Shown: positions 1-9,480 of the stretch, one piece after another
Position numbering within the stretch: position 1 is the first letter of the stretch
Layout of the letters: each line of letters begins with the position of its first letter
Origin: Adiantum capillus-veneris
Lineage: Eukaryota > Streptophyta > Polypodiopsida > Polypodiales > Pteridaceae
Assembly: GCA_014529385.2 (NCBI GenBank)
Contig: CM043946.1
Span: 17,374,077-17,438,076 of the forward strand
Direction: 5' to 3'
DNA: 64,000 nucleotides
The notes under the pieces: model-generated
Told to the model about the DNA's origin: nothing
The model's database searches: none
Seen by the model: only the letters and a program-made list of their open reading frames with translations
Made by a program: the position numbers and the translations under genes

Positions 1-274
1 TAGGTTGAGAGAATATCTCACCTTCTATTAGTTGTACACTAGTAGATCTTGCTTAAAGGCACATTGGCCTTTAAGTGGGAGGTTGTTGGGGTTAAGGCCT
101 ATGTGCCTTGACCGGTCGCCCAGATCGTGGGCGCCCGCCCACTGTTACCCTATACTTATAGTGAGTATATTGTATAGGGGGAGCTGCCACTTCACAGTCT
201 CCCCACCCACATTGTGTGTGTGTCTCCTTCTCTCTCTCTCACTCTCCGTCTGTGGTGCTCCCTGATCCCCTTCA
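1..274 (+). mobile_element. 3' end and LTR of a short gag-only copia-like element
   Basis: Positions 1-83 match the last internal bases of the complete copy at 48389-52147, including a purine-rich stretch just before the LTR. The LTR runs 84-274, begins TGTTGGGG and ends CTTCA, and is almost identical to the two LTRs of the complete copy, differing by a few bases. The rest of the element lies before the window. It sits inside a minus-strand copia gag region. The close match to the other LTRs suggests a recent insertion. Fossil element; its integrity cannot be judged from this end alone. Confidence 0.85.
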
Positions 275-1560
275 TCTTCTTAGCCTCTTTGGCCTTCAAC
301 TTAGGACACTGCTTGATCAAATGATCATTAGCTTTACAATAGTGGAACGCATCTTCTTTTTGCCCTCATCACCAAAATTGCTAGACAAAGTGCTGCCAGC
401 AGAAGCATTGGGAACAAAAGTTTTTCCACTCGCAGCATAGCCATAAGAAGTGGTTGCATTGCTATTACCACTCTTTCTTTGAGAAGCAATAAAAGCCTGT
501 TCAATTGCACGTTGTCTAGTCCTGTTTTTTCTAGAAAGTGACTCTTGCAACAGCAATGTGCATAATGCATCAAACTTGACAACTTCAGGATTTCCTTGGG
601 TCATAAGTCTCCAAGTACTAGTAGCAAAAGTCTGGTAAGAATCTGGTAAGGCATCAAGAACAGTCTGCACAAGGGAACTGTCTGAAATGACTTCACCTGC
701 AGAAATAAGTTGCTCATTGTTGATATCCTTGACACCAACAAGGAGAGTGTCCATATCATCTTCCTCATGCATAATCTTCGACTCCAACTATTTACACAAC
801 AAAGAAATTTTAGCCTCATTGCGACTTGCATAAAGACCAGCCAAAATATCCCAAGCCTGTTTAGCAGTTTTTGCTGAACAAATGTGAGGAACAATGGTGC
901 GCTTCATTGACAATGCAATCAATGCATGAGCATGCGCATCCTTTACATCCCAACACGCTTGTTCTGCCGTAGGAAAAACAACTCTAATAGCAATAATCCT
1001 TGCAGCAAGACCTACAACATCCTCAACATCGCCTACATCCTCAGAACCAGGACGTACATCAATGCCCTACACAATATTCCAAACTTCCTTTCACACAAGA
1101 ACATGTTGCATCGTGTAAGCCCACATAGGGTAATTGTCCCCATCCAACCTGTCCTCAGCAGCAAACATCTTGAACACATCTGTGGTGTTGTCAGACATGG
1201 TAAATGCTGCACCTGATGTGAAAACTGCTCGAAAAGAGGAGAATCGGAACAAGAACAGCACGTGCTATATAGCACAAATCGTAGAAGACTATAAAGCACC
1301 TGTTATGCAAAAAACAGCACTGACAAAAATTCTCCACAAAATGACAAAATTGCTTATGCAGTCCTGCCTGTAGTGGAAACGGAGGCCGAAATGAGCCCGA
1401 ATCAAAAATCTGAGCAGACTAAGCTCTACGAGATCTCCAGAAATCTTTGTCAACCTGCGAACGCTCGCCAAACATCACTGAAATCAGAGAAAGTGAGCAG
1501 GCGTGTGCTGGAGCAGCTGCCGACTAAGCTCGGGAGGATGCAACCTGCTATGATACCAAT
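275..1560 (-). mobile_element. Ty1/copia fragment: gag region and leader
   Basis: Read on the minus strand this encodes a copia-type Gag. An N-terminal region near 1080-1199 contains FAAEDRLDGDNYPMW, typical of the copia gag start. The UBN2-like middle follows (for example VLDALPDSYQTFATS), with a C-X2-C-X4-H-X4-C zinc knuckle near 285-345. The complement of the initiator-Met primer site (CTATGATACCAA) lies at 1548-1559, directly beside the LTR starting at 1561. Nothing of protease, integrase or RT is present, because another element abuts at 275. Broken fossil with more than one break. Confidence 0.8.
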
Positions 1561-1775
1561 TGTTGGAATTAGAGTTGCAAAGAAACACACACAGCTTGGA
1601 GAAGATAAACGGAGCTCAAGGCACACAATAGAGAGTGTGTTACGTAGTGTGCAATGGAAAGATAGATAGCCATAGGGTGATGGGCGTATATACAATGCAC
1701 GAGGGAAAAAAACTCCTAAAGAGGGAAAAAATGCCCCGACGGTCCTAGTGTGTTCACACACATCACTACCACATG
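1561..1775 (-). mobile_element. 5' LTR of the copia fragment
   Basis: The sequence begins TGTTGGAATTAG on the plus strand next to the reversed primer site. It matches the LTR at about 29685-29906, which lies in the opposite orientation. Shared landmarks are the run ending in GGGGCATTTTTT and the block around TATATACGCCCATCAC. The outer edge, about 1770, is uncertain. Confidence 0.65.
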
Positions 1776-2505
1776 TATATGGTAACAAGAGGAACTTAAA
1801 CTTTCATTGTTTTCTCGCTCTTTGGATTCCTCCTCTATTATGGGAGAGAGTCTTCTTTTGGGGTTGTCTTCAAGAGGCCTCCTAAGCTCTCTCTCCTCTT
1901 GGAGAGGAAGGGAAACTCCATAGGCACGAAGTTGTTGAGTAACTTCAGCTTGCAAAGCAGGGTTGCCCATAAATTGCTGCAACCTAGTAACGAGATAATT
2001 CACAACCATGGGAGCATCATCATTAGCACCTTCATGCGCAAAATCAAAGCTATCAATGTTCATTCTACTCTCTTGATATTGTCAACCATGTTAACAAAAT
2101 TTATGTATGTACTTAGTGTATGCTCTGGCAATTAAAAACCTTATTTGCCACTCCTCTTAGCCTTTGAAAATTGGCTCTAAATTATCTACACCCACGGATT
2201 GAAGTGGTTAATTATAGAGAGTAGTGGAGTAGGCCTAACATAGCAGAGTTGCAGAGGGCTAGCTCCTTTCGGACTTCTTATGGCTCAATAATGGTAAAGC
2301 CGTAGGCAAGTCTAAAAAGACTCCATTATTAAGTCCAAAGCTCCCAAGGTGTGCACAATATCCCACATAGTGGGCTCAACAAAACCGATAATAGATCCTA
2401 GTTCCACTTACCCTAATATAATTAAAAACATCAACCATTTGTAGGCTAATTTTTATAACCTCTCTTCTTAAGCAAGAAAAGGGAAACCAAATGCTCTGAT
2501 ACCAA
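1776..2505 (-). mobile_element. Second copia element: leader and gag start
   Basis: This stretch is closely related to 27315-27828, so the two are copies of one family. On the minus strand a short coding region near 1800-2063 begins MNIDSFDFAHEGAND. Upstream of it lies an untranslated leader rich in short AT-rich blocks, then the reversed primer-binding site. The body of the element is cut off on the left by the neighbouring LTR near 1775. Broken fossil. Confidence 0.65.
2493..2504 (-). promoter_or_regulatory. Primer-binding site (initiator tRNA-Met type)
   Basis: GCTCTGATACCA on the plus strand is the complement of TGGTATCAGAGC, the standard copia primer site for initiator tRNA-Met. It lies one base from the LTR that starts at 2506, which fixes the element as minus-oriented. 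Confidence 0.85.
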
Positions 2506-2620
2506 TGTAATGGAATTGGCCTATTAACTTGAGACTAGTGGAAATCAATGAGAGTACTTTTGAGAGATTACTTTGTGAGCATAGCGGGTGAACATAATTG
2601 AAGATATAAATATAGACATA
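2506..2620 (-). mobile_element. First part of a copia LTR, split by the giant gypsy element
   Basis: These 115 bp match the start of the 352-bp LTR at 27829-28180. The remainder of the LTR resumes at 19474 after a 16.85-kb insertion. The five bases ACATA at 2616-2620 are repeated at 19469-19473, as expected for a target-site duplication. Confidence 0.85.
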
Positions 2621-3554
2621 CGTTAGAAGCTGGAAACACCCCACGGCATCTAACTACTCGGCGGATTATTATTTTTTTGTAATTAGTCATTCATTGAAGA
2701 AAACCCGGTTTTTCACCTTGTAAATATTGGGACTTACAGAAGTTTCCAAATTGTATCCCAGTTTTGATAGTTAGAAGGAGTAGATGGATGATTTTGGAAC
2801 TTTAGGGTTTGAGAAGTTGTAAGGTATATATATCACTTTTTGACCTTAATGAAGGACCTTTTGTCATTTTAAACAGGTTTTAAGTTTGTGAGTGAGCGTA
2901 CTGTGTACGTGAGAGAGAGTGTGAGCTTTGTCTTGACGCTACATGTGTTACGGTGGTCGGAATCAAGTGCGAAGAAGTGCAGCGTGTTGCCCCCGACTAG
3001 AGCTACAAGCCGATACCAACATTGCGCGCATACGGTCCGGCTTCGGGAGCTTCGTCTACGAGCTTCATCGGTTGTTTGGGTGAGCATACGTTGTCCGATT
3101 TTGCATTGCAACATATCCACACGTTCACATTGAGTAGAACCACACATTAGGCACTTCAGATTTCAGAAACGAAGACCTGCAGGTTTCGGCCAGACATCCT
3201 ACGTGTTTCTGCACCGGGTGTTTTGGGTCGTGACTTTGGTTCACAGACCTTAGGGAGAGTGGCCTATAGGTACTCGTAGGATCTCCTTCAAGTTCTGTGG
3301 TGTTTCCGAAGTGTTTGATAGGTGTTCGGCTCTAGCAAGCGTTGTAGAAAGCATCCTCTTTTGTTCTCTTGAAGACTGTGACTTAGACAATTAGTAGGGG
3401 CCTCTGTAGGAACTAGTTAGGAGTCGGTCGAGTGTAAGTTGACACCTTATGCTTGCTTCCACGCGCCTGCGGGTCGAGCTTTGTCCTTAGCTGACATTAC
3501 TTGTTAGGTGAGTTCTCGCTGTGCTGACGTCCGTCGCGGCGTATCCGTCCAACA
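2621..3554 (+). repeat. 5' LTR of the giant gypsy element
   Basis: This 934-bp LTR aligns end to end with 18536-19468. It contains a TATATATA-like stretch near 2826-2833. It also carries a half copy of the palindromic motif (AGACATCCTACG at 3192-3203), whose full form recurs inside the element. It ends CCAACA next to the primer site. Confidence 0.92.
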
Positions 3555-3555
3555 T

Positions 3556-3573
3556 TGGCGCCGTTGCCGGGGA
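3556..3573 (+). promoter_or_regulatory. Primer-binding site, tRNA-Asp type
   Basis: TGGCGCCGTTGCCGGGGA follows the 5' LTR after one base. It is the primer site described for Athila-type plant gypsy elements, complementary to the 3' end of tRNA-Asp. Confidence 0.85.
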
Positions 3574-5375
3574 CGAAAACCTTAGGTAGGTGACCGAGAC
3601 TAATCCTTGAGGATTGGGATTTTTAGCTTGCCAAGAGTCTCGTTTTACATTTAGATAGGATCAGAGGGTGGAGGACTCTCTAGGTCTTAGAGGGAGTTTA
3701 GGAAGCGTGTGTCTGGCCTAGATTCTTCGACTGAGGTAGAGGAGGTACACTTAGGAAGTTTTTTAGTTAGTAGTCGAGTTCTAGAGTAGGAACAGAGAAG
3801 CGGTGTGAAGAGAGCTTGAGAGTCCGGAGAGGCCAAAAGGCAACCAAAAACACCAATTATCACCATTTCTTCATGGTAGGTAGGAGTAGAGTAAGTAGAA
3901 CATCATGATTCAGATCTAGAGCATTTCATGCATGTATACTTGCTTGGTAGAATCATTACAAGTTTGTAAAAGACGCAAAAAGACGCAAAAGTGTGGTTGA
4001 AAGCCTAATTGAAGTCCAAAGAATACTGTGAGTGTTTCTGATAGGCCTAAAGAGCATCAGCAGCATTCCTGTCAGGAAAAACTTTAATTTTAAGCCAAGA
4101 GACATCCTACGCGTAGTATGTCTACAAGCCAATCTGGGAGGAATTTTGGAATTTTGAGGTGACCAGTGTGTTCTGAAGGTAGGGTTTACCCTAATTTCAA
4201 CTGCAAAGGGGAAATTTGGCCATCTCTTGACAAGATAAGGCCAGATAGACTGAAATTGCTAGACATCCTACCCAATTAGTGCAAAAGCATCAACTTGAAA
4301 CCAAAACCTTAAGATGGCTGCATGAGTGTGTCTTGCATGATATATTGAGTGACTGAAAGGGTCTTCACCTCATTCGGGTAAGAAAATTGGGTTCAAAGTG
4401 GACTTTAGCACTTTTGACTAAAAGAAGAAAAACAGCAGAAGTTTGAGACTTTTGATATCCAAAGTAAGATCTAAGCATACCACTGGGATACTGAAATCAG
4501 GGGGAAGCTGTGGAACAAATCTAGGGTCAAGCAGGCCAAAAAGACATCCTACGCGTAGGATGTCTACTGAGTGATTTAGGCTTCCAAACTGAAATCTGAG
4601 TATACCAAGATGATCAGCAGCTCAATAAGAGCTGAAGTCTTGAGTTTAAAGCCATTTTGAAGAAAAAGACATTCTACGCGTAGTATGTCTAATGCAAGAA
4701 AGTGAAGCCATAATTGGACTTTGAGCATTGTAAGGGGTTATATAGCCTAAGGCAATCCTGCTAGTCAATTTTGGTCCAACTTAGAGTTGATTAGACTGAT
4801 CAACACCATCATCAGGCCGTCGGAACAGATTTCTGACTCATTGACCAGCTTCTAGAAGTCCAAATCAAAAAGTAAAAACAGCTGTAAGCTCAGCACAACA
4901 AGGGGAAAATACAGTGCATAAATACAGGCTAAATGCAGCATGAGACGTCCTACGCATAGGATGTCTATTGGGACATTCTGGAGAGAAAATTTGACTTGGC
5001 CTAGACAGTGAGGTTCTATTTCGCTTAAGGGCTCTAGAACTTCTTTCAGAGGTAAAATTGGACCGTGATTGCCCATTTGACAAAGCAAATACTGAATTCA
5101 AGCTTTTTCACGTAAATTGGCCAACATCAAGGAAGGGTATTGTTTCAGGTTAGCAACCTAATCAGGAACATCAACAATGTATAGAATACAGTAGTGGTTG
5201 AGATTAACTCTCCAGTTATACCAATCCTTACTAAGATCACCTCCAGCAGATAAATGCGTTGATCCAATTGCCGAAATTAAAACTCTTGTGTACAGGTATA
5301 TTCAGCAACAAAGCAAGACGTTATGCAGAAACTGATCCATTGCCAGGTTAGTGGTTGAACTTGTGATAAGTTGCA
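3574..5375 (+). other. Long untranslated leader of the giant gypsy element
   Basis: About 1.8 kb without a convincing coding region. It is AG-rich and contains four full copies and one half copy of a palindromic motif at 4100-4966. Short ORFs here are not family-like. Long leaders are known in Tat/Ogre elements. What this one does, for example in packaging or regulation, cannot be read from sequence. Confidence 0.7.
4100..4966. repeat. Palindromic 24-bp motif, leader array
   Basis: The motif is AGACATCCTACG followed directly by its reverse complement, with an MluI-like ACGCGT centre. Copies lie at 4100-4123, 4542-4565, 4667-4690 and 4943-4966, with a half copy at 4261-4271. The 4542 copy is a perfect palindrome; the others carry one to three changes. 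The 4261-4542 and 4667-4943 spacings (281 and 276 bp) resemble the period of the array at 14016-14893. The 4667 copy is preceded by GAAGAAAA, as in the downstream array. Confidence 0.85.
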
Positions 5376-6758
5376 TTGATAAGTTTGATGAATTTAAGAT
5401 CAGGAAGATACATTGTTAGAGACCAGAAAGTGGCAGGTGACCAAGTTAGCGTAGTGTCCACTGAAGAGAGTGTAACTCAGGCAAGGTTATATCCGCTAGC
5501 ACCGATTATTGAGGAAGGTAGTGATACTGACACATCGTCAGAAAAATCTTTCTTCATGATGGGGAGCCAACAGCCAGGAAGTTTTGCCTATGAGGGACCT
5601 ATGCGAGGAGGAAGTACCTCCCAAAATCCTTCAAATGATTCCAGGCTTACTGTGATCTTCTTGGAGGGAACAAACTCAAGAGAAGCCCTAGTCTATTCTG
5701 ACTGTCGAGGTCGCAAGTGCATTTGTATTGAAGAGAGGCCAACACAAAGATTGGAGATAATCCACGTGTATGATGATGGAGATAGATTCCGAGACGAAAA
5801 GGGAAACCACTATTTAATAGTTAGCAACCCTGAAGAGTACAACAGATATGGAGACAACGTGGCTAAAGGGAAAATGATTTCAGAAACTCAAGAGCCTCCA
5901 CCAAACATTGATCGGCATGGAGCTATTTTCATGTACGATAAGAAAACAATCAGGGTTCCAACTTATAACGAGAATGTGGGAATCTACAAACACGAGAGCG
6001 AGGGTATTGTCTCTTACTTTCGCAGTAAAGAACCATACGTAGATGAACTAAGCAAAGACAAAGTTCTTTACTTATTCTCTTATGAAACTGCTACGGGGAA
6101 GGGCATAGTTTTTGTTGATAGATATGGGCGAGAATACCAACGTATTCTCCCAGAGGAAGTGGAAAGAGCAACAGGTCCAAGAGCATCAGCATATGCCCCT
6201 GAGGAAATGCTGAGAGCCGTCCACACCCCAAGCAAGTCAACGAATCCATTCTCAGATGAGTATGACGCTACATCACATTCCCCCAGACCGCGAGCATTCA
6301 ACAACCAAGACCAACCAGTAAACCAGCCATCATTGCAGGCATGGCTTAGACAAAGTGCGACAATGGAACCAGACAGAAACCGAGAGGGTTATCCAGCGGC
6401 TCGAGGACTCAGGGATTTGCAAGAACCACCACACTATTCAAGGTATCAAGCAGAGAGTAAGCCAAAGACACAAGGGTCGACCGAACTTGGAGGACCACCC
6501 ATGGAACGAGTTCGAAGAGAAGGACCACCTCCGGCGAGAACCTTTAGAAATTATGGCTTAGGAGCACCGTTGGGCGAGGAACCAGCCTATTATAGAAGGC
6601 CTGAGGAGGGGTATAGACTTGGAAGGGGTGATCCCATGATGAGGTTTGTAGACCATCGCAGAAAAAGAACCTTCTCAAATGCAAAAATGGGTAAACAGGA
6701 AATACACAGGAAACAGAGACCCAAGAGATCATGTAGCAGCCTTTGTACGTGTGATTAG
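5376..6758 (+). CDS. Giant gypsy ORF: N-terminal gag-like protein
   Basis: The ORF reads 460 codons, starting MISLMNLRSGRYIV. An RSG-type start is common at the N-terminus of plant gypsy Gag. Residues 60 to 300 are acidic and mixed, and residues 300 to 450 are rich in Pro, Arg, Gln and Glu. No catalytic motif or membrane segment was seen. Its end lies next to and slightly overlaps the ORF holding the recognisable gag domain, so the two probably belong to one gag region. Assignment as gag N-terminus rests on position and composition rather than a domain match. Part of a fossil element. Confidence 0.6.
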   Translation: MISLMNLRSGRYIVRDQKVAGDQVSVVSTEESVTQARLYPLAPIIEEGSDTDTSSEKSFFMMGSQQPGSFAYEGPMRGGSTSQNPSNDSRLTVIFLEGTNSREALVYSDCRGRKCICIEERPTQRLEIIHVYDDGDRFRDEKGNHYLIVSNPEEYNRYGDNVAKGKMISETQEPPPNIDRHGAIFMYDKKTIRVPTYNENVGIYKHESEGIVSYFRSKEPYVDELSKDKVLYLFSYETATGKGIVFVDRYGREYQRILPEEVERATGPRASAYAPEEMLRAVHTPSKSTNPFSDEYDATSHSPRPRAFNNQDQPVNQPSLQAWLRQSATMEPDRNREGYPAARGLRDLQEPPHYSRYQAESKPKTQGSTELGGPPMERVRREGPPPARTFRNYGLGAPLGEEPAYYRRPEEGYRLGRGDPMMRFVDHRRKRTFSNAKMGKQEIHRKQRPKRSCSSLCTCD

Positions 6759-9450
6759 AGCTGAAGAGGTGTTAGACTTTCCTACCCAATTCGCAGGGTT
6801 TGGACTAACCCTAGAGGATGATGCTGCAACTTGGTTTGACTCTGTAGAGCGTAGAGACTTTGAGTCGATGGAGGAAGTGTTTGACGAGTTTATTGAGGAA
6901 TTCTCTCAAAGGGGAATAGCTCAAAATACCGTCTCACAAATCCATAAATTCAAACAAAAAGATGGAGAATCTGTACGGAAGGCAACCCTAAGACTAAAGA
7001 GATATGTTAAGTTCTGTCCTGTTGAAGAACTGCCAACTCAGTCCAGACTTATGCTGATATTCATCCAAGGACTAAGGAATGCAGATCTCCAAAAAGACTT
7101 ACATATGAAGAGGAGCACTACGTTGAATGAGTTGACCAAGGAAGCCTTGTACCTTGTGGACAATTGTGCGGTTTACAAAGAAGGGGAGTTCAAGGACCTT
7201 GATGACGATTCATCTTCACAGCAAAGTGGGAGCAAGTCCTCCAAGACAACACTGAAAGGAGAAATAGCGGTATACCAAGAACAACTTGTAGATGAAGTGC
7301 TAAAAAAGATCAACTTGTACGCCAAACCCCAGGCTAAACCGCCCAAGTGGTGTGCTATTGAACAAAAATGGACAAACCACGGGACCAAGGAATGTTACCA
7401 TAACAAGGGATATGTAAGGGAGAGACCTTATGCTCCCCAAGCTCCTGTAGCTTCCCCTCAAGTTCCACCTATGCCTAGATGTCAAGCAGGCAACTTGCCA
7501 GGACCTGTAGGTGTAGAGAGACCACAACCGGTGTTGGGGCAACAACCACCCCTACCAGGATTACGACCAGTTGGTGTAAGATACACCCCAACGGTAACTG
7601 AACCAGAAGAAAAGGCTTTGGTGCCTAGGCATGCATACTATGAGGATCCCAATGGATATGCGGCGAACCCTATCTATTATCCACCGGAGGAACCCTTGAC
7701 ACTAGATCCATGGAGCATGATGGGGAATCAAGGACCTCCAACTGCTATACAGGACGCAAGAGAAGGAAGATATAACTTAGATGAACGAACATTGTTGTTC
7801 ATAGCCAATGGAGACATGAGCGGACAGAGACAGACTTACCAGCAACGGGGAGCTCAAGGAGCACCTCAACAACCCAAGGGCCCCTATTACAAGTGTGGCG
7901 GAGACCATTGGCTGAGAGACTGTCCCCATGATGAAATCATTAGAGTCAATGCGTATTGCCCAGAATGTGGAATTACTCATTTGATTCCCGATTGCCCTAA
8001 AAACCCGAGTAAAGGAGCAAAAACCACCTTGAACCTGTTGGAAACAGTACCTTCCAGTGAAGTATCAGAAAGTGAAACAGTCATACCTGTTCAGGCAGTG
8101 ACACGGGCCCAAGCCCAAAGAAGGACGAATGAACCCATAATAGAAGAACCAAAGACGGATGCCCAAAGTTCAGAAACGAAAAATCCGAGAAGCACTTGGA
8201 AGGCAAGAAAGGCGCGTAGGAAAGCCAGGAAAGAACGAGAGCAAACCGCCCTATCCGATGAGTTGAAACATACAAAGAACAGGTTGGAGCGGTTAGAAGA
8301 TCTAGCCAGCCTAAGCTCACACACCACAGCAGCCATAGCACCAAAGGAAGTAGCTGAGCCCAAAAGTGCAGGATCAGGAGGATCTGTGCTAGCAGACAAA
8401 GTAAACGAGCAGCTGGATGCGCTTCTAAGAGCTTATGAAGCTCGGCTTAAAAAAAACCAGACCCAGGAGCAAAGATGGATGACATATCCATATGCGGAAA
8501 TAGAAAAACAAAGGTTGGATATGTGTAAAAAGATGATCGAAACGGCTCAATCATTGATGGAAGACCCGTTGGGAAAACTGGCAAATTGCCATGATGTGTC
8601 AGTTCCAACCCCTATCCAACCAACAATAGAGAAACATGAGGAAACAAAGGAAAGACTCACTAATGAATATGAGTCCAGAGGAGAGCCTATCATAGTGCCC
8701 AATACCACCGAAGGGGCAAGTGACGGGGTCCGTCCTAGAATATCGACAGAGATGGGAAAGGACGGTAATGGTCTAGATGATCTGTGGAAGCAAATCAGAG
8801 AGGCCAACGAGGCTAATAGAATGAATGACCACATGAATAGCACGGGAAAAGGAAAGAATGTGATCCTACCTCCTATTGAAGAATTTGAGGCAAGATCACA
8901 AATAAACTTTGAGGTGCATTCACAAGGGGGAGACCAAGGATCTATTAGTTCGGGACACAGCCAACCAGACTCTTTGAGAACTTTACCCTCTTACCTAGGA
9001 GAATACGAAGCTAAGTCGGAAGTGAGGGCAATTCCATCTCAAAGATTTTCTTCTAACAAGGTGATGGACTCACAAGGATTGATTGAGCTGTTAGCCACCC
9101 CGGTGGCATGCACAATCACGGTAGCAAAACTCCTAAAGCAAAGGCCAAACATGTGGGCCACAATAGGAAAATGCCTGGAAAAATTTGGAGTAAAAAACCC
9201 CATCTTGAAACTACAAGAAGGAATCAGGGAGTTGGACAGGCCTAATCTAAACACTAGGCCGGTACCATTGAATAAGGTTGGAGAATATTGTGAGGGAGAA
9301 GACGCAAACACAACGCTACCTGTAGAATTCCAAGGAGTGGTTTCCAAAGCTATTCTTGACAGTGGAGCGGGAGTTGCTATCGCCACGAAGGAAGTCTGGA
9401 AAAAATGGGGAAAACCAGCTCTGAGGGCTACCCGAATGAAGCTGCAGTAG
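6679..9450 (+). CDS. Giant gypsy ORF: gag domain, zinc knuckles, aspartic protease
   Basis: The ORF reads 923 codons. Residues 1 to 165 match the retrotransposon gag fold pattern (AATWFDSVERRDFESMEEV, then IAQNTVSQIHKFKQKDGESV). Residues 240 to 345 are Pro-rich. Cys/His zinc-knuckle-like segments lie at about residues 403-440, including CPECGITHLIPDC. A Lys/Arg-rich stretch occupies about 500-530. The C-terminus, around residue 893, carries ILDSGAGVAIATKEVW, the Asp-Ser-Gly active-site signature of retropepsins. Gag would coat the RNA, with the protease cleaving the polyprotein. The integrase ORF follows closely. Part of a fossil element. Confidence 0.85.
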   Translation: MQKWVNRKYTGNRDPRDHVAAFVRVIRAEEVLDFPTQFAGFGLTLEDDAATWFDSVERRDFESMEEVFDEFIEEFSQRGIAQNTVSQIHKFKQKDGESVRKATLRLKRYVKFCPVEELPTQSRLMLIFIQGLRNADLQKDLHMKRSTTLNELTKEALYLVDNCAVYKEGEFKDLDDDSSSQQSGSKSSKTTLKGEIAVYQEQLVDEVLKKINLYAKPQAKPPKWCAIEQKWTNHGTKECYHNKGYVRERPYAPQAPVASPQVPPMPRCQAGNLPGPVGVERPQPVLGQQPPLPGLRPVGVRYTPTVTEPEEKALVPRHAYYEDPNGYAANPIYYPPEEPLTLDPWSMMGNQGPPTAIQDAREGRYNLDERTLLFIANGDMSGQRQTYQQRGAQGAPQQPKGPYYKCGGDHWLRDCPHDEIIRVNAYCPECGITHLIPDCPKNPSKGAKTTLNLLETVPSSEVSESETVIPVQAVTRAQAQRRTNEPIIEEPKTDAQSSETKNPRSTWKARKARRKARKEREQTALSDELKHTKNRLERLEDLASLSSHTTAAIAPKEVAEPKSAGSGGSVLADKVNEQLDALLRAYEARLKKNQTQEQRWMTYPYAEIEKQRLDMCKKMIETAQSLMEDPLGKLANCHDVSVPTPIQPTIEKHEETKERLTNEYESRGEPIIVPNTTEGASDGVRPRISTEMGKDGNGLDDLWKQIREANEANRMNDHMNSTGKGKNVILPPIEEFEARSQINFEVHSQGGDQGSISSGHSQPDSLRTLPSYLGEYEAKSEVRAIPSQRFSSNKVMDSQGLIELLATPVACTITVAKLLKQRPNMWATIGKCLEKFGVKNPILKLQEGIRELDRPNLNTRPVPLNKVGEYCEGEDANTTLPVEFQGVVSKAILDSGAGVAIATKEVWKKWGKPALRATRMKLQ

Positions 9451-9480
9451 CGAACAATTCTACAAACAAAAAACTTCCAG

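Noticed and set aside
2869-3147. ORFs inside both giant-element LTRs (2869-3147 and 18783-19061)
   Set aside because: They are open in both LTR copies only because the LTRs are near-identical. No domain is present and antisense and sense frames are both open.
8081-9386. Several antisense ORFs opposite the gag-protease ORF
   Set aside because: Shadow frames of the sense coding sequence with no domain pattern.
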